Below the pieces are notes generated by a model that was not told the origin of the DNA, did not search any database, and saw nothing but the letters and a program-made list of their open reading frames with translations. Positions 1-9,805 of a stretch of 64,000 nucleotides of DNA are shown here, in pieces (the stretch's first letter is position 1; the number at the start of each line of letters is the position of its first letter). The stretch covers positions 1,736,001-1,800,000 of the forward strand of contig NZ_CP071090.1 in NCBI RefSeq assembly GCF_017301735.1. The letters are read 5' to 3'. The position numbers and the translations under genes are program-made. Source of the DNA: Pyxidicoccus parkwaysis. GTDB lineage: Bacteria; Myxococcota; Myxococcia; Myxococcales; Myxococcaceae.

Positions 1-427
1 CGGCTTCCTCACCAAGGCGGAGGAGGACCTCTTCCAGCTCCTCACCGCCGTGACGCGCGTGGGGCCCCGCCTGGCGCTCACCGTGCTGTCTGGCATGGAG
101 GTGCCGGAGTTGGTGGCGGCGCTGTCCCGGGGCGAAGTGGCGCGGCTGTCGAAGATTCACGGCGTGGGGAAGAAGACCGCCGAGCGGCTCGTGCTGGAGC
201 TCAAGGACAAGGTGAAGAACATCCACCTGGAGGCGGTGGCCCGGGGCACGGCGCCCGCCGCCGCGAGCGGCAACCGCTCCGACCTCGTCTCCGCGCTCCT
301 CAACCTGGGGTACAAACAGCCCCAGGCGGAGAAGGCGGCGGAGGTGGCCAGCGAGCACCTGGGCGCGGACGCCTCGTTCCAGGCCCTGTTCCGCGAGGCG
401 CTCAAGGCCCTGCGCTCCGGGAGCTGA
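1..427 (+). CDS. ruvA: Holliday junction branch migration protein RuvA (3' part)
   Basis: RuvA binds four-way Holliday junctions and loads the RuvB motor during recombinational repair. The frame is open from base 2, so the gene begins outside the window; 141 residues are visible and about 60 N-terminal residues (the OB-fold domain) are missing. The second helix-hairpin-helix is clear (KIHGVGKKTAERLVLELKDK), and the C-terminal RuvB-binding domain follows a Gly/Ala-rich linker (DLVSALLNLGYKQPQAEKAA). The usual partner ruvB is not adjacent here but 4.2 kb downstream on the same strand, behind one same-strand gene and two opposite-strand genes. The assignment is secure. Confidence 0.95.
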   Translation, partial: GFLTKAEEDLFQLLTAVTRVGPRLALTVLSGMEVPELVAALSRGEVARLSKIHGVGKKTAERLVLELKDKVKNIHLEAVARGTAPAAASGNRSDLVSALLNLGYKQPQAEKAAEVASEHLGADASFQALFREALKALRSGS

Positions 428-704
428 TCCCCGCACTACCGGGAGCAGGTGTGACGGGGGTGTGACTGGCAGCCGCGAGTTCCCGGCGCAAGCTGCTGAA
501 GCTTCCTTCCTCCAACAATCTGAATCGGTCCGCGGTCAGACGGACCCGGTGTCCGGCTGTCGGCACGGGTCGTCCGGGCTCGCGAGATGGCGGACAGCCT
601 GAGCGATTTCCTACCCTGGTCTGAGTAGACTCTTACGACATGAGTATCAGTTTTCAGCTCCGGCGATGGTGCCCCCGCGCCATCGAGGACAAGGGGCTGC
701 TCAC

Positions 705-2246
705 ATGAAGTCTTCGCGTGGCATTCTTCCGGTGCTGTTGTTCGTGCTCTCCGGGTGGGTGGTGGCGTGTGCTCAGGCCCCCGAGGACGGCGTGGAGGTG
801 GTCGAGACATCGCCTGCCCGCGAGTCGCGGGTGGATGTCGGCACGGCGACGGCGCAGGCGCTGGTGCCTGGAAGTCGTTGGGACGTCTGCGAGGACAGCG
901 CGCGGCGCGTGCGTGGCATCGCCCTGCAGGGCGGCTCGAAGCAGGAGGAGCTGATCGCCCTCAATGGCCGGCTGCTCTTCACGGCCTCGGATTCCGGGCA
1001 CGGCCAGGAGCTCTGGATGAGCGATGGGCCGGGGAAGCCCACGTCGCTGCTGAAGGACATCCGGCCGGGGCCTCCGAGCTCGTCGCCGGCGCAGCTCACG
1101 GTGGTGGGGCGGTGGGCATACTTCGTCGCGGACGACGACGAGCATGGCGCGGAGCTGTGGCGCACGGACGGCACGGAGACGGGGACGGAGCTGGTGAAGG
1201 ACATCCGGCCGGGGCAGGGGCCCTCGGCGCCGGAGCAGCTCACGGTGGTGGACGGCACGCTCTACTTCACGGCCTATGAGGAGGTGCACGGCCGCGAGCT
1301 GTGGCGCGTGGACGGCGCGAAGAAGGGGGCGGAGCTGGTGCGTGACTTCGTGGCGGGACCGGCGCCTTCCGCGTCCTCGCCGCTGGGACTCCGGAACCTG
1401 ACGGCGTGGGGGGATGGCCTGGCGCTGGCGGTCTCCCGCGAGGACTCCTTCGAGGTGGTGCTGTGGAACGTGGACCGGCGCGGGCAGGCCCGGCCGCTCT
1501 TCACGCTGGAGTTCGGCCTGTTCCTCGAGATGGAGGCCGTGGGCCGGCAGCTCTTCTTCACGGTGAACCCGGGCACGGACGAGACGGACCTGTGGGTGAC
1601 GCGGGATGAGCCGGGCACGGCGACGTGGCTGCGGCACTTTCCGGGGCAGACGCCGACGTCACTCACGGCCATGGGGGACGCGGTGTACTTCGCGGCGGGC
1701 GGCGAGGGCGACTGGGGTGACTGGGGCGACCCGGTGCATGGCAGCGAGCTGTGGACGAGCGACGGGACGGTCTCCGGCACACGGATGGTGCGGGACATCG
1801 CTCCGGGCACGGACAGCGCCTTCATTCCGGGGCAGGACCCGTTCTTCACGGTGGTGGACGGCACGATGTACTTCGCGGCGTCCGACGTCGCTCACGGCCG
1901 CGAGCTGTGGCGCAGCGACGGAACGCCGTCGGGCACGTGGATGGTGCGGGACATCGAGCCCGGTGAGGGCGACAGCAGTCCGTGGTTCCTGAGGGCGGAG
2001 AGCGGAACGGTGTTCTTCGCCGCGACGACGTCGGGGCGCGGGCAGGAGGTCTGGTACAGCGGCGGGAAGTCCTGGACCACGCAGTCACTGGCGGACCTCG
2101 CGCAGGGGGCCGCATCCTCGAGCCCGAGGGGCTTCGTGCGCTCGGGCTTCGACGTGTACTTCATGGCCACGGACGAAACGGGCGCCCCGGGACTGTGGTC
2201 CGTGCCGTTCCGTCCGGCGATGTCCTGTGGGGCTCGCGCGTACTGA
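705..2246 (+). CDS. ELWxxDGT-repeat lipoprotein
   Basis: The 513-residue product starts with a lipoprotein signal (lipobox VVAC, Cys near residue 23). The rest is built from about seven beta-rich repeats of some 50 residues, each with a variant of ELWxxDGT followed by a K/RDIxPG turn (ELWRTDGTETGTELVKDIRPG-like units). This hyalin-type repeat is common in myxobacterial surface proteins and probably folds as a beta-propeller. I chose ATG 705 because it begins the signal peptide and has AAGGGG upstream; an in-frame GTG-type start at 666 would put a non-signal extension in front. The gene meets the next one tail to tail with only 3 bases between. The ligand or function is not evident. Confidence 0.8.
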   Translation: MKSSRGILPVLLFVLSGWVVACAQAPEDGVEVVETSPARESRVDVGTATAQALVPGSRWDVCEDSARRVRGIALQGGSKQEELIALNGRLLFTASDSGHGQELWMSDGPGKPTSLLKDIRPGPPSSSPAQLTVVGRWAYFVADDDEHGAELWRTDGTETGTELVKDIRPGQGPSAPEQLTVVDGTLYFTAYEEVHGRELWRVDGAKKGAELVRDFVAGPAPSASSPLGLRNLTAWGDGLALAVSREDSFEVVLWNVDRRGQARPLFTLEFGLFLEMEAVGRQLFFTVNPGTDETDLWVTRDEPGTATWLRHFPGQTPTSLTAMGDAVYFAAGGEGDWGDWGDPVHGSELWTSDGTVSGTRMVRDIAPGTDSAFIPGQDPFFTVVDGTMYFAASDVAHGRELWRSDGTPSGTWMVRDIEPGEGDSSPWFLRAESGTVFFAATTSGRGQEVWYSGGKSWTTQSLADLAQGAASSSPRGFVRSGFDVYFMATDETGAPGLWSVPFRPAMSCGARAY

Positions 2247-2249
2247 GCG

Positions 2250-3338
2250 CTACGCCGCGCGCCGGGCCGCGGGTGTGGGGCGCACGTCGCCGAAGTTGGG
2301 CGCGGGCAGGACGATGGTGGGCGACAGCGCCGGCGCCATCAGGTGCGCGGTGAGCAGCGAGGACGGGTGGAAGTTGACGAACGCGCCCTCCACCGCGGAC
2401 GTGCCCGCGAAGAGCTTCTCCACCACCATGGACGTGTACTGGTCCAGCGAGTCCTCGCGCGTGTTGCCGTTGAGCACCACTTCCCAACCCATGTGCTCCG
2501 CGTAGCGCCGCACGCCGGGGATGGCGGACTGGAGCGGCGTGTAGCACTCGGTGGCCACGCCATTCTCGCTGACGACGAACACCTCGCGAGACGTCGCCAC
2601 CGCCAGCGACATGTTCCCCTGCGTGTGCCCCGGCGTGCTGAGGATGGCCGCGCCCTGGCCCAGCCACACGTCGCCGTCCAGCAGCACCACGCGCTCCTGC
2701 GGAATCTCCGCGCCGCCGGGCACGAACCACACCGTCTGCATCGGGTGCAGGTCCTTCACCATCTCCCACTCGGCGCGCTGCACCAGCAGCCTCGCGCGAG
2801 GGAAGTACGCGGGCAGGCCGTCACCGCCCAGCCAGCCGCGCAGGTCCTGGATGTGCAGGTGGTCGAAGGCGATGTAATCCACGTCCGCGGGCGTCAGCCC
2901 CAGCGACGCGAGGTGGCTCTGCACCGTGCCGTGCCGCGAGGACATCACCTTGTCGGACACGAAGGCGCCGTAGCGCTCGCGCAGCGCGCGGTAGAAGGGG
3001 GCCGCGACGCCCTTCTCGTAGTCGGAGGGGTTGAACAGCAGCGTGCGCCGCTCGCCCTCCCGGTCCACGAACTGCACCACCTGCATGCGGTTGGTCATCA
3101 TCACGTACGGCGCCGGGGACAGCGCCGCGCCGCTGAAGGCGAACTGCGCGGGGTACGGGAAGGTGATGAGCTCGCACGTGGCTATCGCCGCCACGGGGCC
3201 TTCCTTCACGAAGGCCTCGCGCGCATCCAGTGCCGCGCGGCGCAGCTTCTGCAGCTTCACGCCGGGCACCGACTCGGCGCGGGCGCCGGCGAGAGAGGGG
3301 AGGGGACGAAACACAGGGCTCGTGTGCATGTCGGTCAC
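2250..3338 (-). CDS. MBL-fold metallo-hydrolase-like protein with altered metal motif
   Basis: The roughly 360-residue protein has the outline of a metallo-beta-lactamase-fold hydrolase: a [12 protein letters not shown] segment where the HxHxDH motif normally sits, a later [12 protein letters not shown] segment matching the conserved second histidine strand, and SENGV where the bridging aspartate is expected. In the first motif Q-D replaces D-H, so canonical dinuclear zinc binding is doubtful. GTG 3338 overlaps the stop of the upstream dehydrogenase as GTGA, which suggests translational coupling; GTG 3341 and ATG 3329 are alternatives. Paired with the dehydrogenase, it may act on the same small-molecule substrate, but that is inference. 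Confidence 0.7.
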   Translation of the reverse strand: MTDMHTSPVFRPLPSLAGARAESVPGVKLQKLRRAALDAREAFVKEGPVAAIATCELITFPYPAQFAFSGAALSPAPYVMMTNRMQVVQFVDREGERRTLLFNPSDYEKGVAAPFYRALRERYGAFVSDKVMSSRHGTVQSHLASLGLTPADVDYIAFDHLHIQDLRGWLGGDGLPAYFPRARLLVQRAEWEMVKDLHPMQTVWFVPGGAEIPQERVVLLDGDVWLGQGAAILSTPGHTQGNMSLAVATSREVFVVSENGVATECYTPLQSAIPGVRRYAEHMGWEVVLNGNTREDSLDQYTSMVVEKLFAGTSAVEGAFVNFHPSSLLTAHLMAPALSPTIVLPAPNFGDVRPTPAARRAA

Positions 3339-4570
3339 CACCGGGTCAGGTCGAAGACCGTCTTCACGGACCGGTGCTTCGCGCGTGCCAGATTCGCCTC
3401 AATCGCCTCCTGGTAGCGAGCCAGGGGAAAGGTGTGCGTGACGAGAACGGAACACTCCGGCCCTTCCTTCCGGGCCAGCAGGTCCAACACCACGTCGAAG
3501 GTGTGCCTGCGCTCGCCCCGGAAGCGCTCCGGGCCGTACACGTAGGAGCCGAGCAGCGTCAGCTCGTTGCGCCACACCGTCGTCCAGTCCACCCGCTCCA
3601 GGATTCCGGCCGCCCCCACCAGCACCACCTTCCCCAGGGCGCGTGTGTAGCGCAGGGCGTCCTGCACGGACGCCGCGCTGCCGATGCAGTCGAGGGTCAG
3701 CTCGAAGCCGCCCGTCATCGCCGGAGGCCCGAGCACCGGGCGGTACACCTTCGCGCCCGTGCGCCGTGCGACCTCCTCCGCCTCGTCCACATCGCCGCGC
3801 ACGCGGAAGGCGTCGTCCGCGCCCAATTGCCTGCCCAGCTCCAGCTGGTAGTCCTCCGCCGCCAGCAGCGTCACGTGGCAGCGGTGTCCCAGCGCGCGCA
3901 GCGCCCACAGCGCAGCGAAGGCCACCGGCCCTCCGCCGATGACGAGCACCCGGTCATCGTCACGCGGCGGCGCCTTCAGCACCGCGTGCAGGCTCACCGC
4001 CAGCGGCTCCACCAGCACGGCCGCCTTGTCGCTCACGCCCTCCGGCACCGGGTGGAGCTGCGACGGGTGTGCCACCATCTCCGTGCCCATGCCTCCCGGC
4101 AGCTCGCGCTGGTAGCCGAGCATCTGTCCGGCCGCCAGGCAGCCGTCCGCGGTGCGCTCGCAGCCGTTCTCCTGGCCGGACGCGCACGGCTTGCACGGCG
4201 GCGAGATTCCGCGGAGCCGGCAGGGGAGCAGCGGGTCCACCGCCACGCGCTGGCCCACCTCCACGCCGCGCGTCGCGGGCCCCAGTTCCGTCACCTCGGC
4301 GAGGATTTCGTGGCCCAGCACGGCGGGGAAGCTGTTGAAGGGCTCCAGCTGCGGGCTGGCCTTGAAGAAGAGCGTGGCCATGTCCGAGCCGCACAGGCCC
4401 GTGAGCAGCGGCTTGAGGCGCACCCACTCCGGGCCGGGCGGGGTGGGGCGCGGAAGCTCGCGCAGGGAGAGACAACTCCCGGCCCCGTAGTGAAGCTTCG
4501 GGTACAGCCCGCCCAGGCCGCGCGCCACCACGTACTTCGGGATGGAGAGGTCGAAGACGAGTCCCTTCAT
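3335..4570 (-). CDS. zinc-dependent alcohol dehydrogenase family protein
   Basis: The 411-residue protein is a medium-chain dehydrogenase/reductase. Visible landmarks are the catalytic zinc cysteine in [13 protein letters not shown], the GHEIxAEV motif, a four-cysteine structural zinc lobe ([21 protein letters not shown], in which cysteine spacing differs from the textbook CxxCxxCxxxxxxxC), and the cofactor-binding Rossmann motif [15 protein letters not shown]. It probably oxidises an alcohol with NAD(P), although the substrate cannot be told. It leads a two-gene operon with the MBL-like gene and is divergent from ruvB, with 96 bases between the two starts. Confidence 0.85.
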   Translation of the reverse strand: MKGLVFDLSIPKYVVARGLGGLYPKLHYGAGSCLSLRELPRPTPPGPEWVRLKPLLTGLCGSDMATLFFKASPQLEPFNSFPAVLGHEILAEVTELGPATRGVEVGQRVAVDPLLPCRLRGISPPCKPCASGQENGCERTADGCLAAGQMLGYQRELPGGMGTEMVAHPSQLHPVPEGVSDKAAVLVEPLAVSLHAVLKAPPRDDDRVLVIGGGPVAFAALWALRALGHRCHVTLLAAEDYQLELGRQLGADDAFRVRGDVDEAEEVARRTGAKVYRPVLGPPAMTGGFELTLDCIGSAASVQDALRYTRALGKVVLVGAAGILERVDWTTVWRNELTLLGSYVYGPERFRGERRHTFDVVLDLLARKEGPECSVLVTHTFPLARYQEAIEANLARAKHRSVKTVFDLTRW

Positions 4571-4666
4571 GAGGTGGGTCGCTCCCTGGCTCGGCCTGCG
4601 GCCGTTGCGACTCTAGCTCCGCCAGATGTGCGGCGACACGTCCCGCCTTCCTGTATAGGGTGCTGG

Positions 4667-5713
4667 ATGGCCATGGCGAGGAAGTCCGACACGCGGAAGT
4701 CCGAGGCGCTCTCGGAGGAAATCATGCCCGAGGAGGTACAGCTCGAGACCTCCCTGCGGCCGCGCTCGTTCGACGAGTACGTGGGGCAGGGCCCCGTCGT
4801 CGAGAAGCTCAAGGTCTACGTGCAGGCGGCCCGCACCCGTGGCGACGCCCTGGACCACTGTCTCTTCTCCGGGCCCCCGGGCCTGGGCAAGACGTCGCTG
4901 GCGCACATCATCGCGAACGAATTGGGCGTGGGAATCCATGTCACCAGCGGACCCGCCCTGGAGCGCAAGGGGGACCTGGCGGGCCTGCTCACCAACCTCA
5001 ACGCGCGCGACGTCCTCTTCATCGACGAAATCCACCGCCTCAACGCCGCAGTGGAGGAGTACCTCTACCCGGCCATGGAGGACTTCCGGCTGGACATCAC
5101 CATCGACACCGGGCCCGCCGCCCGGGCGATGAAGATTGATTTGCCGCCCTTCACCCTCATCGGCGCCACCACGCGCACGGGCCTGCTCACCTCGCCGTTG
5201 CGCGACAGGTTCCAGATTCAGGACCGGCTGGAGTACTACGACTCCGACGCGCTGGAGCTCATCCTCCACCGCTCGTCGCGCATCCTCGGCATCCCCATGG
5301 CGAAGGACGCCGCGCACGAAATCGCCACCCGCTCGCGCGGCACGCCCCGCATCACCAACCGCCTGCTGCGCCGCCTGCGCGACTTCGCGGAGGTGGAGGG
5401 CAACGGGAGAATCACCCTGGAGCTGGCGCGCAAGTCGTTGGACAGGCTGGGCGTGGACGCCAGCGGCCTGGACGCGATGGACCGCAAGATTCTGCTCACC
5501 ATCATCGAGAAGTTCGGGGGCGGCCCGGTGGGCGTGGAGACCATCGCCGCCAGCGTGGGCGAGCAGCGCGACACGATTGAGGACGTCTACGAGCCCTTCC
5601 TGATGCAGCAGGGCTTCCTCCAGCGCACCCCCCGGGGGCGCACCGCGACGCATCGGGCCTATCAGTACTTCAAGAAGCAGCCACCGGCCACGCCCCAGGG
5701 CAACCTCTTCTGA
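4667..5713 (+). CDS. ruvB: Holliday junction branch migration DNA helicase RuvB
   Basis: RuvB is the AAA+ hexameric motor that drives branch migration with RuvA. The 348-residue product shows Walker A (GPPGLGKTS), Walker B (DEIH), the sensor 1 region [17 protein letters not shown], and the C-terminal winged-helix domain ([24 protein letters not shown]). ATG 4667 gives the usual length with about 30 residues before [12 protein letters not shown]; ATGs at 4673 and 4724 are alternatives. The long in-frame open stretch upstream of this start lies opposite the dehydrogenase genes and is not coding. Separation from ruvA is unusual for bacteria. No LexA-like box was seen in the 96-base upstream spacer. 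Confidence 0.97.
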   Translation: MAMARKSDTRKSEALSEEIMPEEVQLETSLRPRSFDEYVGQGPVVEKLKVYVQAARTRGDALDHCLFSGPPGLGKTSLAHIIANELGVGIHVTSGPALERKGDLAGLLTNLNARDVLFIDEIHRLNAAVEEYLYPAMEDFRLDITIDTGPAARAMKIDLPPFTLIGATTRTGLLTSPLRDRFQIQDRLEYYDSDALELILHRSSRILGIPMAKDAAHEIATRSRGTPRITNRLLRRLRDFAEVEGNGRITLELARKSLDRLGVDASGLDAMDRKILLTIIEKFGGGPVGVETIAASVGEQRDTIEDVYEPFLMQQGFLQRTPRGRTATHRAYQYFKKQPPATPQGNLF

Positions 5714-5732
5714 GACTAAGCTGTTCCGCGCC

Positions 5733-7208
5733 ATGAGCCAGGACACGCCTCCCGCCTCACCCGCCACCGGACGTGACTTCTACGCGGACCTGATGCGCGC
5801 ATCGCAGACGTCGCGCGCGGGCTTCCTCGCCGAGCGCGAGCGCTGGCTGCGCGGCGTGCCCGTGGAGGGCCGCGAGGAGCTGCTCTTCGAGTTCGAGATG
5901 CTCCTGCGCGCGGTGGAGCGCTACCTCAACCTCAACACCGTGGTGGACGCGCGCGACAGGCCGCTCGTCACGCGCGACTTCCACGAGGAGCTGGCGGACG
6001 TGCGCGACGCCATGGACCGCGCCATCCGCGTCGCGCGCCATCTCCAGGACCCGGACAGCGACCAGAAGATGGTCTTCCGCAAGTACGTGGAGACGCAGCT
6101 CGCGGACGACCGCATCCGGCGCGCCCTCATCGAGGAGGAGCTGGACCAGGAGACGCCGCCGGAGAGCCTCTTCGTCCTGCGCGAGGCCTTCGACGCGCTG
6201 AAGAACCTGCTGGACCACCTGCTCAAGCTGCCGGTGGCCAACCTCGGCCTCTTCCAGGACGTGGGCAAGCTGGCCCTGCGCGAAATCGTCCTCAACCGCT
6301 ACTTCCGTCCCTTCCGCCCGCTGGAGTTCCGCGTCGAGTACGACCGGCTCCGCTCCGTCCGGCTGCTGGACACGCTGTCCACGCTGTCCGACGAGCAGCG
6401 CACCCTCTTCGCCACGTGCTTCCTCGGCCTCTTCCGCCTCCTGCACTACCTGGCCTACGTGGACGCGGAGGGGCAGCCGCCGTACCCGCGCCGCGTGCGC
6501 GTGCTGCTGGCGCTGGTGCGCAGCGAGGCCAACTCGCTGGCGTCGTGGATGCACGCGGAGCTGTCGCCGAAGGCCGGCTCCAAGTCGCTCCAGGCCGCCA
6601 CGCTGCGCGCCGCGCGCGACATCGCCCGTGAGACGGAGCGCGTGGCCCGCGAGGTGCTCGTCAACCTGGACCGCGACATGGAGGCCCCCTCGCGCGCCGC
6701 CGCCGCCTTCACCACGCTCCTGCGCACGCAGGTGGTGGTGCTGGTGGAGACGCTCGCGCCCAACGGCGGCCTCGCGGACGGCGTCTTCGACGAGCTGATG
6801 AGCCCGCAGGAGGCGGCGCTCCGGCTGCGCAAGGATTTGTGGGTCTACGCGCAATTGTGCCGCACGGCGGAGACGCACCTGCGCGCCGAGGACGTGCCCG
6901 CCGCCGAGCGTGCGCTGGACGCCCTCAAGTCCTTCCTCGAGTACTTCCACGCGGGCGGCTACCAGCTTTTGCGCTACGCGGACTACGACGCCTTCGACCG
7001 CTTCACCGCGCTGCTGGTGGAGCTGCCCTGGCCGCCGGAAGGGCCCGGCATCCGCGCCCGTCTCGCGGAGGACCTGCGCCGCTTCGTGCAGACGCTGGAG
7101 ACCACCTTCCACGCCGTCAGCCGGCGCACCCTCCTGCAGGGGCGCGGCTTCGACCGGCAGGAGGCGGAGGCCCTCAGGGACCGCTTCCTCTCCGCCCCCG
7201 CCCGCTAG
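5733..7208 (+). CDS. conserved helical protein of unknown function
   Basis: The 491-residue product is not recognised. It has no signal peptide or obvious membrane segment and appears almost entirely alpha-helical, with many Leu, Arg, Glu and Ala residues and short amphipathic stretches (for example the region around LREAFDALKNLLDHLLKLP). It starts 19 bases after ruvB on the same strand and may be cotranscribed with it. Codon use matches its neighbours, so it looks like a native, probably cytoplasmic protein. A possible terminator hairpin follows at 7245-7276. Confidence 0.75.
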   Translation: MSQDTPPASPATGRDFYADLMRASQTSRAGFLAERERWLRGVPVEGREELLFEFEMLLRAVERYLNLNTVVDARDRPLVTRDFHEELADVRDAMDRAIRVARHLQDPDSDQKMVFRKYVETQLADDRIRRALIEEELDQETPPESLFVLREAFDALKNLLDHLLKLPVANLGLFQDVGKLALREIVLNRYFRPFRPLEFRVEYDRLRSVRLLDTLSTLSDEQRTLFATCFLGLFRLLHYLAYVDAEGQPPYPRRVRVLLALVRSEANSLASWMHAELSPKAGSKSLQAATLRAARDIARETERVAREVLVNLDRDMEAPSRAAAAFTTLLRTQVVVLVETLAPNGGLADGVFDELMSPQEAALRLRKDLWVYAQLCRTAETHLRAEDVPAAERALDALKSFLEYFHAGGYQLLRYADYDAFDRFTALLVELPWPPEGPGIRARLAEDLRRFVQTLETTFHAVSRRTLLQGRGFDRQEAEALRDRFLSAPAR

Positions 7209-7244
7209 CCGGCACGACACCGGCGCCCCACCACCCCCCTCACA

Positions 7245-7276
7245 CGCCCCGTGCGAGGGCCTCCCGACACGGGGCG
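7245..7276 (+). terminator. candidate hairpin terminator
   Basis: A perfect 9-base inverted repeat (CGCCCCGTG ... CACGGGGCG) encloses a 14-base loop that can itself pair partly (GAGG/CCTC). It lies 37 bases after the stop of the 5733-7208 gene. There is no clear T-tract, so termination is plausible but not certain. The same arms recur at 34821-34851. Confidence 0.5.
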
Positions 7277-7687
7277 GCCCCGGGGGTTGGTTTGCGTCCA
7301 ACGGGTTTCTTGCGCTATGGACCCGCCCTGTTGCATGGAAGACACGCTGCGGCATGGCGGGGCAGGGGGTCGGTAGCGCAGGGCCGGGTCTGACGAATCC
7401 CGGACATCGGTGTCGCGGTCTCAAGCGATTCCAGCAGGCTTCACTTCGGGGGGAGGGTGTCAGGCCGGAAGCAGCACCCACCACGACGCAATGAAAAGGC
7501 GAGCGGATTCAAGGGGTTGAAGCGGCTTTTACCCCAAGCGCCGCAGCCACGAATGTCACGCCGCCGTGGCGTGCCGATTGCAGAATCAGCGCGTCGCGTC
7601 AGATCACTGATGAACGATTCCGAAGCCCTCCGGCGGGCCTTGGACACCGAAGTCCGGCAGCACGAGCAGCCACGAGGCGACACCGAC
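7277..7687. other. gene-free leader region before lpxC
   Basis: No convincing gene is visible in these 411 bases. The lpxC frame happens to be open back to about 7457, but the extra 77 codons encode a low-quality basic sequence unlike any LpxC N-terminus. An alternative in-frame ATG at 7610 would add 26 residues. The region probably carries the lpxC promoter and a long untranslated leader, but I could not assign -10/-35 boxes with confidence. Confidence 0.5.
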
Positions 7688-8632
7688 ATGCGACCGTCCT
7701 CCTACAACCAGCGCACCGTTTCCAAGACTGCCTCGCTCCAGGGCGTGGGACTGCACTCGGGCGCCAAGGTGACGCTCACCCTGCGTCCGGCTCCCGCGGG
7801 CCACGGCATCGTCTTCGTGCGTACGGACCTGCCCCGGCCGGTGAGCATCCCCGCGCTGGCGGAGTTCGTGGTGGACACGTCGCTGGCCACCACGCTGGGC
7901 CGCGACGGCGTGCGCGTGGGCACGGTGGAGCACTTCATGTCCGCGCTGGCGGGCCTGGGCATCGACAACGTGCGGGTGGAGCTGGACGGGCCGGAAGTGC
8001 CCATCATGGACGGCAGCGCGGCGCCCTTCGCGGCCCTCATCCAGGACGCCGGCATCCGCGAGCTGGACGCGCCCAAGGAATTGCTCGTCATCCGCAAGGC
8101 GGTGTCCGTGGTGGACGGCGACAAGCAGGCCTCGCTCACCCCGTCCAACCAGTTCCGCATCAGCTGCACCATCGACTTCGAGCACCCCGTCATCCAGGGC
8201 CAGTCCTTCGACCTGGACTTCAGCGACCGGGACTTCTCGCGTGAAATCTCCCGCGCCCGCACCTTCGGCTTCCTGCGCGACGTGGAGAAGCTGAAGAAGC
8301 TGGGCCTGGCGCGCGGCGGCTCTCTGGAGAACGCCATCGTCGTGGACGAGGTCTCCATCCTCAACCCGGACGGCCTGCGCTTCCCGGATGAGTTCGTGCG
8401 TCACAAGATTCTGGACGCCATCGGCGACGTGTCCCTGTTCGGCCGTCCCGTCATCGGCCACATGACGGCGTACAAGACGGGCCACGCGCTCAATCACAAG
8501 CTGGTGCGCAAGGTGCTGTCGGACCCGAGCTGCTACGAAATCGTTCCGGCGCGCCGCCGCGAGCTGGAGGGCCTGGACCTGGGCTTCACCGGCCTGGCCG
8601 GGGCGCTGGAGCTGGAGCCCCTCGTCGCCTGA
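7688..8632 (+). CDS. lpxC: UDP-3-O-acyl-N-acetylglucosamine deacetylase
   Basis: LpxC is the zinc deacetylase of the committed step of lipid A synthesis, so the organism makes lipopolysaccharide. The 314-residue product has the family landmarks: the start SYNQRTVSKTASLQGVGLHSG, the zinc histidine in VEHFMSALAGLGIDN, the substrate motif DGPEVPIMDGSA, and the HKxxDxxGD zinc motif (HKILDAIGDVSLFG) followed by GHALNHKLV. ATG 7688 gives the usual start and length (about 305 residues). The gene stands apart from other lpx genes in this window. It is followed 47 bases later by a DsbA-like lipoprotein. Confidence 0.96.
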   Translation: MRPSSYNQRTVSKTASLQGVGLHSGAKVTLTLRPAPAGHGIVFVRTDLPRPVSIPALAEFVVDTSLATTLGRDGVRVGTVEHFMSALAGLGIDNVRVELDGPEVPIMDGSAAPFAALIQDAGIRELDAPKELLVIRKAVSVVDGDKQASLTPSNQFRISCTIDFEHPVIQGQSFDLDFSDRDFSREISRARTFGFLRDVEKLKKLGLARGGSLENAIVVDEVSILNPDGLRFPDEFVRHKILDAIGDVSLFGRPVIGHMTAYKTGHALNHKLVRKVLSDPSCYEIVPARRRELEGLDLGFTGLAGALELEPLVA

Positions 8633-8679
8633 AGCCATTTCCTTGCAGGTCCCGCTTAGCTCGACTAGGACGCGGGCTT

Positions 8680-9777
8680 ATGCTCAAGCCCACCCGTGTC
8701 ATCCTCGCCGCTCTCCTGGCGGCTTCCCTCACCGCCGGCTGTAACAAGGAGAAGGCGCCGGTCACCGCCCAGGGGCCGGCCGCCACGGCGCAGCAGGCCA
8801 CCGCGGGTGAGCCCGCCCCGGACACCGTCGTCGCGACGTTCGGCGACGGGCAGAAGATCACCTACAAGGAGCTCAACGAGAAGATTGCGGAGCCGCTCTC
8901 CAACCTGGAGAAGCAGAAGTTCCAGCTCCGCAAGCGCGGTCTCGAGGGCATGGTGACGGAGAAGCTGGTCGATGCCGAGGCGAAGAAGCGCGGCATGACG
9001 CAGGAGCAGTTCCTCAAGGCGGAAATCGACGACAAGGTTCCGGCCCCGCCCGAGGAGAAGATCAAGGAGGTCTTCGACGGCGCCAAGGGCCAGCTGCCGC
9101 CGGGCTCCACCTACGAGCAGATGAAGCCGCAGATCGTGGACTTCCTCACGCAGCAGCCCAAGCAGGAGCGCGCGCAGGCGCTGTTCTCGGAACTGCGGAA
9201 GAACGCCAACGTGCAGATTACGCTGCCCGAGCCCCCGCGCCCGCCCGCCGAGCGCAAGCAGGTGGCCGCCACCGGCGCCGCCAAGGGTGGCAAGGAGGGC
9301 GCGCCCGTCACCATCGTCGAGTTCAGCGACTTCCAGTGCCCGTTCTGCAGCCGCGCCAACGCGTCCGTGGACCAGGTGATGAAGGAGTACGGCGACAAGG
9401 TCCGCCTGGTGTTCCGTCACTTCCCGCTCGACTTCCACAAGAACGCGCCGAAGGCCGCCGAGGCCGCGCTGTGCGCCGGTGACCAGGGCAAGTTCTGGGA
9501 GATGCACGACTCGCTCTTCGGTGACCAGCAGCACCTGGAGATTGCCGACCTGAAGAAGCGCGCCGCGGACCTGAAGCTGGACACGGCGAAGTTCGACAAG
9601 TGCCTGGACTCGGGTGAGAAGGCCTCCGTCGTGGCGGCCGACACGGCCGACGGCAAGAAGGCCGGCGTGACGGGCACCCCGGCGTTCTTCATCAACGGCA
9701 TCCTCCTGTCGGGCGCGCAGCCCTTCGAGGAGTTCAAGAGCATCATCGACGAGGAGCTGAAGACCGCGCAGAAGTAG
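8680..9777 (+). CDS. DsbA-family thioredoxin-fold lipoprotein with SurA-like N-terminus
   Basis: The 365-residue protein has a lipoprotein signal (LTAGC, Cys21). Residues about 50-180 are helical and Lys/Glu-rich, resembling the N-terminal domain of SurA/parvulin-type chaperones (TVVATFGDGQKITYKELNEKI, then a KLVDAEAKKRGMTQEQF stretch). From about residue 195 it is a DsbA-like thiol oxidoreductase domain with the active site CPFC (220-223) in EFSDFQCPFCSRAN and the cis-Pro loop GVTGTPAFFING. I infer an envelope disulphide or redox role acting on exported proteins, of which this window encodes many with cysteines. It is followed by a DUF4388 gene 28 bases downstream. Confidence 0.85.
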   Translation: MLKPTRVILAALLAASLTAGCNKEKAPVTAQGPAATAQQATAGEPAPDTVVATFGDGQKITYKELNEKIAEPLSNLEKQKFQLRKRGLEGMVTEKLVDAEAKKRGMTQEQFLKAEIDDKVPAPPEEKIKEVFDGAKGQLPPGSTYEQMKPQIVDFLTQQPKQERAQALFSELRKNANVQITLPEPPRPPAERKQVAATGAAKGGKEGAPVTIVEFSDFQCPFCSRANASVDQVMKEYGDKVRLVFRHFPLDFHKNAPKAAEAALCAGDQGKFWEMHDSLFGDQQHLEIADLKKRAADLKLDTAKFDKCLDSGEKASVVAADTADGKKAGVTGTPAFFINGILLSGAQPFEEFKSIIDEELKTAQK

Positions 9778-9805
9778 TCGCGCGCGTCGTCGGGAGGCAC
9801 GGGCG

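Noticed and set aside
436..810. Minus-strand frame between ruvA and the ELW-repeat gene
   Set aside because: The sequence is Pro/Arg-rich with no motif and overlaps the start of the lipoprotein gene.
3230..4666. Long N-terminal extension in frame with ruvB
   Set aside because: It is antisense to the dehydrogenase genes and has no RuvB-like features; RuvB starts at 4667.
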